A stretch of DNA of 64,000 nucleotides, from positions 38,841-102,840 of the forward strand of contig NZ_JAKZGP010000009.1 of assembly GCF_022549775.1 (NCBI RefSeq), given 5' to 3'. A program made the translations under genes and the position numbers. Source of the DNA: Belliella filtrata. Lineage in GTDB: Bacteria > Bacteroidota > Bacteroidia > Cytophagales > Cyclobacteriaceae. This document shows positions 16,528 to 25,914 of this stretch, in pieces (within the stretch, counting starts at the first letter, position 1; every line of letters begins with the position of its first letter). The notes beneath the pieces were generated by a model. That model worked only from the letters and a program-made list of their open reading frames with translations. It ran no database searches and was not told where the DNA came from.

Positions 16528-19245
16528 TCAAATAGGCAATTTATACTCAACGAGGTCTTTACCAGAGATTGCATGAATGATGTATTCATTTTGAGTGGTA
16601 GAAAAACTTACAGACAAGGGGTTTTTGGTACTTATAGGCAACGTATTGAGCATTTGACCCTTTTCATCAAAAAGGTATGCAAATTCTTGCTCCTTATCGG
16701 TAAGAATGATCAGCTGCTTGCCTGAACTATAGGAGAAGTATTGAAAACCCACATCTTCAGATATCAAGTTATAGGCAAAAACTTCATTGAAATCTTGATC
16801 TATGAAAGTCACCTTATTGAATTCATGAATTGCAAAGAGGTATTTATCATTTCTTTGATCCTTCAGCAAATGAAATTTACTTTCTTTGTCGGGCCTTACC
16901 AGTTGGTGTCTATAGGCTATTTCTCCTTTCAAATTAACACTCACTACCTCACCCATACTTGTAACTGAAATCAGACGACTTGCCGTAGCACTGCCTCGCT
17001 CTATCAAAAGATAACCTGTCTCAAACCCTTCTCCCAACTTAATAGGTGAATCCATCTGTGGCTCTCCTCTTCTACTGAAGAAGTGTACATCACCACCTCT
17101 AGTCAAGGCTATCATCTGATCACCAACACCTGCTACTCTGTGATGCGCTGGCGACACTGCCAGATTAGAATTGATTAGTAGCGGATCCCAGCCTTCAAGT
17201 GGTTCACCCTGCTTATTGAGCAGAAACAATTCTGATTGAGAAGTCCCTACAAAGAAGCGATAGTCTCGGCTGTTGTCATAGTCTACTACATTCAGGTGAG
17301 TCAAAGTCTTACCTTGAATTTCTTTTGGATAGCCATCTACAAAATTCCCTAGCCTGTCTATCAAGTATAGGCGATCTGAAGTAGCAAATAGCATCTGCAG
17401 CTTTTCATTTTTATAAAAATCAACTTGAAAAACATCTGAAATCACAGGACCATCTAAAACTTGAGAAAACACTAATTCCCCTTCACCAGAAATTAGGTGA
17501 AGTTGATAATTCTCATCTTGAACGATGAAATCCTTACTGCTATCATTGAAATTTGAAAGTACTTTTGGCCCATAAATCAACTCTTCTCTCAAGCTAAACC
17601 TCCTGTTCTCTGTCAAAGTAACTCCTTGTACCGCTCTCTGAGGCACCTTGCCATATTTGACTTCAACTAGGGAAGACTTACCCGCTTCATTCACCTGCAA
17701 ACTAATAGACTCAAAAGCCTTCAAAGGTGAAGCATACCGTTCTAGAAAAACTCGCCAACTGGGTGTACACAGGTTCAAATACATTTCCCAAACTCGTGGA
17801 ACTTGAATCAACATACCAAAAGATGAGTGCTTCCCAAAGTTTTCTGCAATCTCTTTGTACTGCAATGTTTTCCCCCAAGTATTGTCCGAAAAATAATCAT
17901 CCAAATATAGCTTCATGGCTTTGCTGCTATTCGCAAAAACAATAAAATCTCCTAAACCTGATACGTAGGTATCTTCAAACCCCACATACTTACCTTCAAA
18001 AAGATGTGCAGGAAATTCTTCCATACCTACCACAAATATCTCTTGCCCCTGATGATAATCTATAGAACTGCTAGCTCTTTCTTCACCTTGCTGCTCCTTG
18101 CTATAAGCTTTCAAAAGCTCCAATTGACTCTTCAGATCTTGAGTTCTAAACAGTAAAACCTTATCTTGAGAGTTCAGCCCTGGAGATTCTAATCCCATAA
18201 AAAGCACATTCCCTGTCAACTTTTCTTTAAAACCTTTACTGATCAAGGACTTTTCCAATTCCCCACTAAAGGTACTTTTAAACTCAAAATTAGCGTTCTG
18301 CAACTTCCCAAGTTGTTGAATATCTTTGAAATTGTACCTAAATAATGTAGCTGTACGGTTGGAAATGAATGCTGCTGAATTTTTGAAATCGGCTGGCCCC
18401 TCTGAAAAATCCATCTTCTTACCGTGCATAAAAAATGATTGCCCTTCAAATTGTATTTTACCTTCTGCAAACTTCAGCTCATAATTTGCCGCAAACTGAT
18501 TTGACACCAATTCATTTACAAGCTCAAAACCTTCCTTCCGACTCATTCCCGAAATCAACTTTGATAGCCCTAAGCTGTTCATTCTGAGCATTCCAAGACC
18601 TTTAGGTTTTTTTGATGTATTTATCAATTCAGCATTGGAAGATTTAAAATTTGGAACCCTTGAGTTTTTATAATGTCTAATGGCTTCTTCCACCAAAAAG
18701 GAGGAGTAACTAGCCACTATTACATTATTTATCTTGGCATAGCTGAGATTTCTGGGAAGATTGATGTTTTGAAGTTCATAGATTGGTACTTGGCTGTAAT
18801 TTCGCTCGGTTACTTTGGATAATTCTGGCATGCTAGTTTCTAGCGCGGCGATAAAAGACCGGTCTGATTTTTTTGAGAAAGAAAGTGTAAACATAAAGTC
18901 AAACTCTTCTTTTCCAATACCATGAAGTGACACTACCAATTGATTACCTTTGAGCGACCTGTCAAGATTTCCAGATCTTCCCACCAAGCTGTCTAACCCA
19001 ATCAATTGCTCTTCGGCATTTTTCAAAGCTGGTATCTCATTTAGTTTTTGCCAAAATGATTGAGTGACCATTTGATTCCAGGCCAATACTGGCTCATGCG
19101 TCTCAAAAACAAAAACTGCATCAGCTGCAATGAGATCTAACGCATCCACCTGACGATTCCCTAAGGTGCCATTATATAAAAAGTAAGCTGCTAATGCTGT
19201 AAGGACTAAGAAAATGCTGATAAGGGAAATCTTTATTTTTTGCAC
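16528..19245 (-). CDS. DUF3352-type membrane-anchored protein with propeller-like C-terminal half
   Basis: A large protein of 905 residues. One N-terminal membrane anchor (ISLISIFLVLTALAAYFLY) puts the rest in the periplasm. The first 500 residues look like the DUF3352 region found in Bacteroidota (DALDLIAADAVFVFETHEP, LKGNQLVVSLHGIGKEEFDF, NRTATLFRYNFKDIQQLG). From about residue 570 repeated short beta motifs such as VLSNFNDSSKDFIVQDE, YLIDRLGNFVDGYP, LFLLNKQGEPLEGWDPLL, HFFSRRGEP and YLFDEKGQM suggest a beta-propeller. The molecular role is unknown; it may bind other envelope proteins or glycans. The gene is monocistronic, with a gap to mdh. No damage is seen. Confidence 0.75.
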   Translation of the reverse strand: MQKIKISLISIFLVLTALAAYFLYNGTLGNRQVDALDLIAADAVFVFETHEPVLAWNQMVTQSFWQKLNEIPALKNAEEQLIGLDSLVGRSGNLDRSLKGNQLVVSLHGIGKEEFDFMFTLSFSKKSDRSFIAALETSMPELSKVTERNYSQVPIYELQNINLPRNLSYAKINNVIVASYSSFLVEEAIRHYKNSRVPNFKSSNAELINTSKKPKGLGMLRMNSLGLSKLISGMSRKEGFELVNELVSNQFAANYELKFAEGKIQFEGQSFFMHGKKMDFSEGPADFKNSAAFISNRTATLFRYNFKDIQQLGKLQNANFEFKSTFSGELEKSLISKGFKEKLTGNVLFMGLESPGLNSQDKVLLFRTQDLKSQLELLKAYSKEQQGEERASSSIDYHQGQEIFVVGMEEFPAHLFEGKYVGFEDTYVSGLGDFIVFANSSKAMKLYLDDYFSDNTWGKTLQYKEIAENFGKHSSFGMLIQVPRVWEMYLNLCTPSWRVFLERYASPLKAFESISLQVNEAGKSSLVEVKYGKVPQRAVQGVTLTENRRFSLREELIYGPKVLSNFNDSSKDFIVQDENYQLHLISGEGELVFSQVLDGPVISDVFQVDFYKNEKLQMLFATSDRLYLIDRLGNFVDGYPKEIQGKTLTHLNVVDYDNSRDYRFFVGTSQSELFLLNKQGEPLEGWDPLLINSNLAVSPAHHRVAGVGDQMIALTRGGDVHFFSRRGEPQMDSPIKLGEGFETGYLLIERGSATASRLISVTSMGEVVSVNLKGEIAYRHQLVRPDKESKFHLLKDQRNDKYLFAIHEFNKVTFIDQDFNEVFAYNLISEDVGFQYFSYSSGKQLIILTDKEQEFAYLFDEKGQMLNTLPISTKNPLSVSFSTTQNEYIIHAISGKDLVEYKLPI

Positions 19246-19330
19246 TTTATAGGATGATTGCTTGGTGTGACATGATCAAAACGAAAACAATGTATGCTAA
19301 ATTATGAAAATAAATAGGTAGGTCAAAAAT

Positions 19331-19375
19331 AAAAAAACCTAGAGACTAAAATGAAAATCATTAAAGTCTCTAGGT
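19331..19375 (-). terminator. Terminator of mdh
   Basis: Perfect 11-bp stem ACCTAGAGACT / AGTCTCTAGGT (19338-19348 and 19365-19375) with a 16-base loop; reading on the minus strand it runs into a T tract. It lies 20 bp after the mdh stop. Confidence 0.85.
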
Positions 19376-19394
19376 ATTGTTTGACTAGGGAATA

Positions 19395-20333
19395 TTACTT
19401 GCTTGTAATTTTCTCTAACACACTCATCACTTCTTTCACATGTCCTCTAGATACTTCAAGTAGTGCTTTTTCATCTTCATTAAGGTCAAGTTCGATAACC
19501 TTTTCGATACCATTTTTGCCCAAGATCACTGGTACACCTAGGTAGCAATCGTCAATGCCATACTCTCCATCGAGCTTGATACATACTGGGAATACTCTCT
19601 TTTGATTTTTCAAGATAGCTTCTACCATCTGTGCCGCCGCAGAACCTGGTGCATACCATGCAGAAGTACCCATCAACTTCACAAGCTCACCACCACCGAA
19701 TTTTGTACGTTCGATGATTGCATCTAATTTATCTTTAGCGATAAGTTCAGTCACAGGTATACCTGCTACAGTAGTATATCTTGGTAAAGGCACCATGGTG
19801 TCACCATGTCCCCCCATTAAGATAGCTTGGATTTCTTTCGGAGAAATATCAAGTTCTTCAGCAATAAATGCTCTATATCTAGCCGTATCTAGTATTCCTG
19901 CCATTCCCATCACTTTTGTTCTAGGAAGCTTAGATGTGATATGTGCTTGGAAAGTCATTACATCTAGTGGGTTAGACACTACTATGATAATCGCATCTGG
20001 CGAATATTTCACTACATTTTCAGTCACAGACTTTACGATACCAGCATTGGTTTCGATAAGGTCATCTCTGGTCATACCCGGCTTTCTTGGTAGACCTGAT
20101 GTGATTACTACTACATCTGAATTTGCAGTTTTGGAGTAGTCATTCGTGCTCCCTACAGTTCTGCTATCATATTGATTGATTGGTGCTTTTTGCCAGATAT
20201 CTAGTGCCTTACCTTCGGCCACTCCTTCTTTGATGTCTACCAATACGATCTCTTCTGCAATCTCTCTGTAAGCCAACACATCTGCGCAGGTTGCTCCCAC
20301 GTTACCAGCTCCAACTACGGTTACTTTTGCCAT
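19395..20333 (-). CDS. mdh: Malate dehydrogenase
   Basis: TCA-cycle enzyme interconverting malate and oxaloacetate with NAD, 312 residues, of the LDH-like MDH type. Visible residues: VVGAGNVGATCADVLA (Rossmann loop), VDIKEGVAEGKALD with the Asp that selects NAD, TSGLPRKPGMTRDDLIETN with the mobile-loop Arg residues, VVSNPLDVMT, ARYRAFIAEELD, and LMGGHGDTMVPL with the catalytic His. It has its own terminator and a long upstream gap, so it is a single-gene transcript. Confidence 0.97.
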   Translation of the reverse strand: MAKVTVVGAGNVGATCADVLAYREIAEEIVLVDIKEGVAEGKALDIWQKAPINQYDSRTVGSTNDYSKTANSDVVVITSGLPRKPGMTRDDLIETNAGIVKSVTENVVKYSPDAIIIVVSNPLDVMTFQAHITSKLPRTKVMGMAGILDTARYRAFIAEELDISPKEIQAILMGGHGDTMVPLPRYTTVAGIPVTELIAKDKLDAIIERTKFGGGELVKLMGTSAWYAPGSAAAQMVEAILKNQKRVFPVCIKLDGEYGIDDCYLGVPVILGKNGIEKVIELDLNEDEKALLEVSRGHVKEVMSVLEKITSK

Positions 20334-20489
20334 GATTTATATGTTTGTATTTAAGTTTTAATTTATTTTTTTCAAAAGTCTCGCTAAGTTATTAAACAAT
20401 GGACACTTAATAAAGCCACAACAAGTATTACTTCAAAATTGGAAAAAATGTTTTGCTAAAAAGTATAGATTTCACATGCGACTCATCAA

Positions 20490-21014
20490 TCACTCTTCTG
20501 AATCAAACATTTGTGCCAAATTGAAGAAACCGAAAGAGCCCTGATAAGATTTAAATAGCTTTTGATTATTTTGGTTATAAAACTCCGCCAACGAAGTCAT
20601 AACCTTACCCCTGATTTTTGGATTGGCTTCAAATATCTCCTGAATCGAAAAGTGCGGGATCACCATCAGTTCCGCTTCTTCAGACTCTACTATGGCTGTA
20701 TATATTCTTTTAGAATCTTGCAAAAGTGAGTTTTCACCAAATGCTTCTCCTGCCCTCAATTCCAAAATAGTTTCAAAATTCTCCTTAATATCAATGGTCA
20801 ATTTCACCATGCCCTTCTTTACGATATAAAGCGCTTGACTTGGATCGTTACGAAAAAATACAACCTCATTTTTTTTATACTTACGCTGATGTATGGCAGG
20901 GAGAAACCTGTGCATTTCATGATGTCTGAGTCTTTCAAAGAATTTTACTTGTGATAAGAAATCAAATAACGCTAGTTCTGAGGGCGTAAATGTTTTAGAA
21001 AAAGGATTGATCAT
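20490..21014 (-). CDS. Cyclic-nucleotide-binding domain protein without DNA-binding domain
   Basis: A protein of about 174 residues made almost wholly of one cNMP-binding (Crp N-terminal-like) beta-roll: YKKNEVVFFRNDPSQALYIV, KKGMVKLTIDI, LRAGEAFGENSLLQDSKRIY containing the phosphate-binding-cassette region, then AELMVIPHFSIQEIF. The residues after the domain (FYNQNNQKLFKSYQGSFGFF) hold no recognisable helix-turn-helix, so direct DNA binding as in Crp/Fnr is unlikely. The ATG at 21014 is preferred; a GTG at 21020 overlaps the tilS stop as GTGA. Cotranscription with tilS is likely. Ligand and partner are unknown. Confidence 0.75.
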   Translation of the reverse strand: MINPFSKTFTPSELALFDFLSQVKFFERLRHHEMHRFLPAIHQRKYKKNEVVFFRNDPSQALYIVKKGMVKLTIDIKENFETILELRAGEAFGENSLLQDSKRIYTAIVESEEAELMVIPHFSIQEIFEANPKIRGKVMTSLAEFYNQNNQKLFKSYQGSFGFFNLAQMFDSEE

Positions 21015-21016
21015 GT

Positions 21017-22333
21017 TCACGCTTTTTTGAAATATACAATTTTTTTACTGAAATCATCACATTTAAACCGATCACTAATTCTCAAACCGATCAGCCATAC
21101 TATTTCTTCACCTGCACACATCACCTTAACATCCCTTTTTTGAATCATCGGAACCTTCATGTCTATCAATATATCAGATACTTTCTTTTCATGCTTCATT
21201 CCCAGAGGAATCATTTTGTCTCCATGAGCCCAAGTCCTGATTTCAAGCGGAAAAGCTAACTTATCCCTATCAAGCATCGCATTCTGAGATGATTTATCAA
21301 TCGTAACAGGTGACTGCATGTGAAGTACCTCATATTTTTCTCCGTTGATTTGAAAAAGGATATCAGTTTCATCAATGCTGAATGCATCCATAGTTCCTTT
21401 CACCTTTCCCAATATAAAAACATCTCGATCCACATTGAGAGAATACTCACTAGAATAGAACAGCTTGCCCGTGCTTCCACTCTCGGCAACTTTTAAAATA
21501 TCAGAAATATCCGCTGTAGAAAACCCATAATCTCTCAACCAATAATACAACATGGAGCTTCTTCCGGGCAGATTTATTACAGATTGCATCTCTAGGTATT
21601 GATAGCTCCCCTCATGTTTTATGGTTTCAGACTTCCATTGTTCAAAAAGGTAAAAGAATGCTTTACCTGTGTCTTTGACCCGCTGAAAACTCCCACCTAA
21701 GAGTTCTAAAGCGTTGGGGAAACCACTTTCAATTAATGGCATCATTTCATTCCTTATGAAATTCCGCTTGTAAACGTTCTTCTGATTGCTGCTATCGATT
21801 CTCCAAGGAAGCCTATGCGCTACCATGTAGGCTTCAAGTTGAGACTTCTTGAATGGCAACAAGGGACGAATCAGATGACCTCTTCTATCCGCCATCCCAT
21901 ACATTCCCTCAATCCCTGACCCTCTCAAAAGGTTTAAAAAAACTGTCTCCACTTGATCTTCCATATGATGTGCCACAATCACACCTGAGTAATTTCCAGA
22001 CTGGTAAACATGCTCAAACCAACGGTACCTCAAGTCTCTCGCTATCATTTGAATAGATTTTCCAGGCGTTTGAAAATCAATATCACTAGCTCTCTGAACA
22101 TACATTTGTACCCCCCACGTATCCGCTAGCTCACTTACAAACGCCTCATCTCCATTACTTTCCTCCCCTCTCAATCCGAAGTTATAATGCAGAAGAGAAA
22201 ACTTCACGCCCGCTTCCTTGAGTAAATACCCAAGACAAGTGCTGTCTACGCCACCACTTATCGCTAATAAATAGTGATTTTCTAAATCAAAAAGATTTTT
22301 TGACCGTATATGCTGGATAAAATGTTCAACCAT
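21017..22333 (-). CDS. tilS: tRNA(Ile)-lysidine synthase
   Basis: Attaches lysine to C34 of the AUA-reading tRNA-Ile, in the cytoplasm, using ATP. The PP-loop SGGVDSTCLGYLLKEAG is at about residues 28-44, followed by LLHYNFGLRGEESNGDE, RDLRYRWFE, HHMEDQVETVFLNLLRGSG and RNFIRNEMMPL, which are standard TilS motifs. The C-terminal 110 residues carry the TilS substrate-binding domain (RTWAHGDKMIPLGM). Length 438 residues is normal. It is divergent from the OstA-like gene with a 50-bp shared upstream region. Confidence 0.95.
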   Translation of the reverse strand: MVEHFIQHIRSKNLFDLENHYLLAISGGVDSTCLGYLLKEAGVKFSLLHYNFGLRGEESNGDEAFVSELADTWGVQMYVQRASDIDFQTPGKSIQMIARDLRYRWFEHVYQSGNYSGVIVAHHMEDQVETVFLNLLRGSGIEGMYGMADRRGHLIRPLLPFKKSQLEAYMVAHRLPWRIDSSNQKNVYKRNFIRNEMMPLIESGFPNALELLGGSFQRVKDTGKAFFYLFEQWKSETIKHEGSYQYLEMQSVINLPGRSSMLYYWLRDYGFSTADISDILKVAESGSTGKLFYSSEYSLNVDRDVFILGKVKGTMDAFSIDETDILFQINGEKYEVLHMQSPVTIDKSSQNAMLDRDKLAFPLEIRTWAHGDKMIPLGMKHEKKVSDILIDMKVPMIQKRDVKVMCAGEEIVWLIGLRISDRFKCDDFSKKIVYFKKA

Positions 22334-22383
22334 AGATCAAAAATATCATTTTTGCTTAAGTTTGTCGCCGAGTTAAGAATCAA

Positions 22384-24024
22384 ATGATCAAAAAATATAT
22401 AATTCCCACCTTATTTTGTCTTTTCACAACACTTGTGGCATTCAGTCAGTCTGACAATTCATTGGAAATCAAAAAGGCAGATAGGCTCATAGGTAGTGGT
22501 GGGTTCCAAAGACTTTTGGGTAATGCTGAAATGAGACACCAAAACTCTCTAATCTATTGTGATTCAGCTCACTTTTATGAAAAAGAAAACATGGCCAAAC
22601 TGTATGGCAATGTTAGAATCATCGATCAGAATGATCCCGTTTCTACTGTAAGTAGATATGCCGAATACGACGGAAACACAAAAATAGCAAAGCTTAGAAC
22701 CAATGTCGTATTCAAAAACGAGTCAACAACATTATACACTGAATTTCTCGATTATAATAGAGAAACTGGTATCGCAAACTATTTCAATGATGGCAAAGTA
22801 GTAGACTCCACCAATGTTTTGACAAGTAAAAACGGGGTGTATGAAACTGCTATAGAAAAAATAACTTTTACTGATGATGTGATTCTCGTGAACCCAGACT
22901 ATACGCTAAAAACTAATTTCCTCATCTATTTCACAATTCCAAAAACAGCCGAAACAGTTGGTTTAACAAACATTGTATCGGCAGAAGGCAACAAACTGAA
23001 TGCCCAAAAAGGAAGCTTCTATGATACTGAAAATAAAATATTCCGGTTCTATGAAGGCGATGTAGAAACTGAGACTTCTTGGGTCTATGCTGACAATCTC
23101 TACTACGACGAAAACGAACTCTATTACGAAGGAAGAGGAGATGTAGCTGTGTACAACAAAGAAAGGAAGACAGAGATTTTTGGTGATGAAGGGAAGTATT
23201 GGGAAGACAGGAAATATTCTAAAGTATATGGCAAAGCTCTTGTGAAAAAATACTTTGAGCAAGATACCATGTATATGATCGCTGACACCTTAATTTCTCA
23301 AGACAGCGAAGAAGCCGCTGAAAGATTTCTTCAAGCCTTTTACAATGTCAGAATCATCAAATCAGACCTTGCCGGCAGAGCTGATTCACTTAGTTACATT
23401 TACTCCGACTCTACAATACACCTTTATGATGACCCTGTGATTTGGAATGACAAAACTCAAATTTCGGCTGATAGCATAAGGTTCTTAATAGCAAATGAAG
23501 AAATTGAAAGGGTATTTTTAAATCGAAAAGCATTTTCCGTTTCCAAAGATACTTTGGGCCATTTCAATCAGCTGAAAGGAAGAAATATGGTTGGATACCT
23601 TGAAGATTCTCAAATCCAAAGGCTTGATGTAACTGGCAATGGAGAGTCTTTATATTTCGATCTACTCAATGACAGCACCCTAAGAGGTATAAATAAAAGC
23701 CTCTGCGCCAACATCATCATGTATTTTCAAGAAGGAAATGTCAGAAAAATCAACTATCTGGTAAAGCCTGAAGGCCAGTTCACTCCAAATCATCTCATCA
23801 AAGATGATCAAAAATCTTTGGAGGGCTTACGTTGGAGAGAGGCTGAAAAACCTAACATGGAAATCATCAAAGCTTGGCGTGATCCGATCAATCGGAGAGA
23901 AAATCAAGAGAACCTTTTTGATATACCAGAGATCGATATTCCCCTTCCGACAGATGAGGAAATTCAGAAATTAATTGAAGAAAGACTGAACTCAGACGAA
24001 ATAAACAACCCCGACAAGATATAA
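22384..24024 (+). CDS. OstA-like/LptA-domain periplasmic protein
   Basis: A 546-residue exported protein with signal peptide MIKKYIIPTLFCLFTTLVAF (cut near SQSD). The mature part shows the OstA/LptA beta-jellyroll repeats: IKKADRLIGSGGFQRLLGNA, SLIYCDSAHFYEKENMAKLY, DNLYYDENELYYEGRGDVAV, ADSLSYIYSDSTIHLYDDP. In other bacteria this fold carries lipopolysaccharide across the periplasm. The Bacteroidota OstA-like proteins of this size are presumed to serve the same route, which is inference. The C-terminus is acidic and Pro-rich. It is divergent from tilS. Confidence 0.85.
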   Translation: MIKKYIIPTLFCLFTTLVAFSQSDNSLEIKKADRLIGSGGFQRLLGNAEMRHQNSLIYCDSAHFYEKENMAKLYGNVRIIDQNDPVSTVSRYAEYDGNTKIAKLRTNVVFKNESTTLYTEFLDYNRETGIANYFNDGKVVDSTNVLTSKNGVYETAIEKITFTDDVILVNPDYTLKTNFLIYFTIPKTAETVGLTNIVSAEGNKLNAQKGSFYDTENKIFRFYEGDVETETSWVYADNLYYDENELYYEGRGDVAVYNKERKTEIFGDEGKYWEDRKYSKVYGKALVKKYFEQDTMYMIADTLISQDSEEAAERFLQAFYNVRIIKSDLAGRADSLSYIYSDSTIHLYDDPVIWNDKTQISADSIRFLIANEEIERVFLNRKAFSVSKDTLGHFNQLKGRNMVGYLEDSQIQRLDVTGNGESLYFDLLNDSTLRGINKSLCANIIMYFQEGNVRKINYLVKPEGQFTPNHLIKDDQKSLEGLRWREAEKPNMEIIKAWRDPINRRENQENLFDIPEIDIPLPTDEEIQKLIEERLNSDEINNPDKI

Positions 24025-24189
24025 AGTCAATAAAAAATACGGTAAACGATTAAGGCATAAAAAAATTTTAAGGAGAGTTAACAAAATTTAACCCACAAAT
24101 CTTTTTAACCTGAAACCTATTCGGTAATTTTATACGTATTAGTATGAAGTAAATCAGTTAATTAGTTCAGCTTATCGTAAAAACTTTAC

Positions 24190-24900
24190 ATGAAATCTTT
24201 CCTCTTGATACTTGCATGCACATTGCTGCTGTTTCCGCTGTATTCGGAAGCACAAGTGCGCGTGTTGTCCGAAAGGGGAGAATTTATCGGTAAAATTGGC
24301 GCGACTCAGAGAAAATCTATCATTATTCAAAATGAGAGTAATGCTAAGAAGGATTATATTTTAAGATTTCTCAGGGGAAATGTCGGAACATCTCAAAAGG
24401 TGAAAATTTGTGTTGGCGATCAGTGCTACGACCCAACAAAGGAATTAAGCAAAATCAAGATAAGTCTCAAACCTGGAGAATTGGTGACTGATTTATATTT
24501 GGAATTCGATCTTGGGATAATAGAAACTAAAGGAAACTTTGAGCTTCATTTTGCAAACACAGAAAATAATAAAGACATATTTATAGTCGAATCAGTGTAT
24601 AACGTTTCCAATCCAGAAAATAATTTGGATAAAACAAATCATAAAGACATTGCCATCGGTGATGTATACCCAAACCCAAGCAATAGAGTCGCACACTTAG
24701 ATTACGAATACAAAAACAAAAATGCCTTGGCTAAAATCAGCATAAACAGCTTTATCGGAAACCCGGTGGCAGAATACAAACTTGATCCATCTCAGAGTAC
24801 CTTAGTGATGAACATAGAAGGTCTCAGACCTGGAGTTTATTTTTATACTTTATTTGTAGAAAACAAAAATATAGTCACCAAAAAGCTCGTTGTGGAATAA
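24190..24900 (+). CDS. Secreted protein with type IX secretion C-terminal sorting domain
   Basis: A 236-residue product with signal peptide MKSFLLILACTLLLFPLYSEA (cut near QVRV). The N-terminal half is beta-rich (VRVLSERGEFIGKIGATQRK, RFLRGNVGTSQKVKICVGDQ) with one Cys pair (KICVGDQCYD). The last 80 residues are a T9SS type A sorting domain: GDVYPNPSNRVAHLDYEY, then ISINSFIGNPVAEY, GLRPGVYFYTLFVENK and the closing TKKLVVE. So it is exported through the Por system and probably fixed to the surface or released. The function of the first half is unknown. It lies upstream of bamD but is separated from it by bamD's own promoter. Confidence 0.85.
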   Translation: MKSFLLILACTLLLFPLYSEAQVRVLSERGEFIGKIGATQRKSIIIQNESNAKKDYILRFLRGNVGTSQKVKICVGDQCYDPTKELSKIKISLKPGELVTDLYLEFDLGIIETKGNFELHFANTENNKDIFIVESVYNVSNPENNLDKTNHKDIAIGDVYPNPSNRVAHLDYEYKNKNALAKISINSFIGNPVAEYKLDPSQSTLVMNIEGLRPGVYFYTLFVENKNIVTKKLVVE

Positions 24901-24923
24901 TAGGCTGTAGGCCAAACCGAAAG

Positions 24924-24955
24924 TTTGATCAAGACCAATAATTCCCTTATATTTG
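24924..24955 (+). promoter_or_regulatory. Promoter of the bamD operon
   Basis: Perfect Bacteroidota promoter: -33 TTTG at 24924-24927, 20 bp spacer, -7 TATATTTG at 24948-24955. The bamD ATG at 24968 follows so closely that the leader would be only a few bases, which also rules out the in-frame ATG at 24953. Confidence 0.8.
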
Positions 24956-24967
24956 CACCCTGAAATT

Positions 24968-25906
24968 ATGAAGAAATCCATTATTTATATCTTTACCTTC
25001 TCACTAATCTTAGCTTTTAGTGCCTGTGGCAAATTCTATAAGCTAGAGAAAAGTACAAATTGGGAAGAATTATACGAAGCTGCAAATAAGTATTACGAAA
25101 AGGGAGAGTACAACAAAGCCATTATTCTATACGATAGAGTCTTACCTGTAATCAGGGGAAGTGAAAGGGCCGAATTAGCAGATTTCAATTATGCCTATAG
25201 CCACTTTAGAACAAAAAGGTACATAGAGGCAGCAGGCTATTTCAACACTTTCTACCAAACATACAGCAGAAGCCCAATGGCCGAAGAAGCTATGTTTATG
25301 AATGCGTATTCGCTATATCTTGATGCACCAGATTACAATCTTGATCAAAAAAGCAGCAAAGATGCAGTAAATGCCATACAGCTATTCATCAACAAATTCC
25401 CACAGTCAGACTCTTATGAACGAGCAATGGGAATGATTGATGATTTGCAAAGAAGATTCGAGGAGAAAGCATACAAAGAATCATCCATGTACCTAAGACT
25501 AACGGAAGGTTTGTTCCCAGGTGATTTCTACAGGGCTTGTATCATCAATTTTCAGAATTTTGCCAAAAATTACCCAGATAGTAAGTACAACGAAGAACTA
25601 GCATTCAGACTTGTTGACGTATCTTTTAGCTACGCAGAGCGAAGCAATTTCGATAAAAAAGAAGATAGACTCAAAGACGCTATTAAGTTTGCAGAGCAAT
25701 TCAAAAGAAAATATCCAGAAAGTAAATACTTATCTCAAGTAGACGCATTGTCACTAAAGACAACAAAAGAGTACGATAAATTCATCGTGATGAAGAAAGA
25801 GTACGATGAGCGACTAGCCAAGTACAAAGAAGAAGAGGCAGCAAGAGCTGTTTCAATCGAAGGAGAAGAGGTAAGAACTATCCCATTAACAGAAACAAAT
25901 AATTAA
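24968..25906 (+). CDS. bamD: Outer-membrane assembly lipoprotein BamD
   Basis: Lipoprotein of the BAM complex that inserts beta-barrel proteins in the outer membrane. The start is ATG 24968 (MKKSIIYIFTFSLILAFSAC, a lipoprotein signal with lipobox). The mature 295 residues hold TPR-like repeats typical of the family: YEAANKYYEKGEYNKAIILY, FNYAYSHFRTKRYIEAAGYF, YQTYSRSPMAEEAMFMNAYS, INKFPQSDSYERAMG, FAKNYPDSKYNEELAFRL, FKRKYPESKYLSQV. It is first in an operon with rpoZ, coaBC, porD, recN and fabI, a gene order I recall as common in Bacteroidota. Length and repeats fit the family. Confidence 0.92.
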   Translation: MKKSIIYIFTFSLILAFSACGKFYKLEKSTNWEELYEAANKYYEKGEYNKAIILYDRVLPVIRGSERAELADFNYAYSHFRTKRYIEAAGYFNTFYQTYSRSPMAEEAMFMNAYSLYLDAPDYNLDQKSSKDAVNAIQLFINKFPQSDSYERAMGMIDDLQRRFEEKAYKESSMYLRLTEGLFPGDFYRACIINFQNFAKNYPDSKYNEELAFRLVDVSFSYAERSNFDKKEDRLKDAIKFAEQFKRKYPESKYLSQVDALSLKTTKEYDKFIVMKKEYDERLAKYKEEEAARAVSIEGEEVRTIPLTETNN

Positions 25907-25914
25907 AAATCGAT

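Noticed and set aside
21017..22333. Large number of repeats or phage traces around tilS
   Set aside because: A first look at AT-rich blocks suggested foreign DNA, but all genes here are ordinary chromosomal ones.
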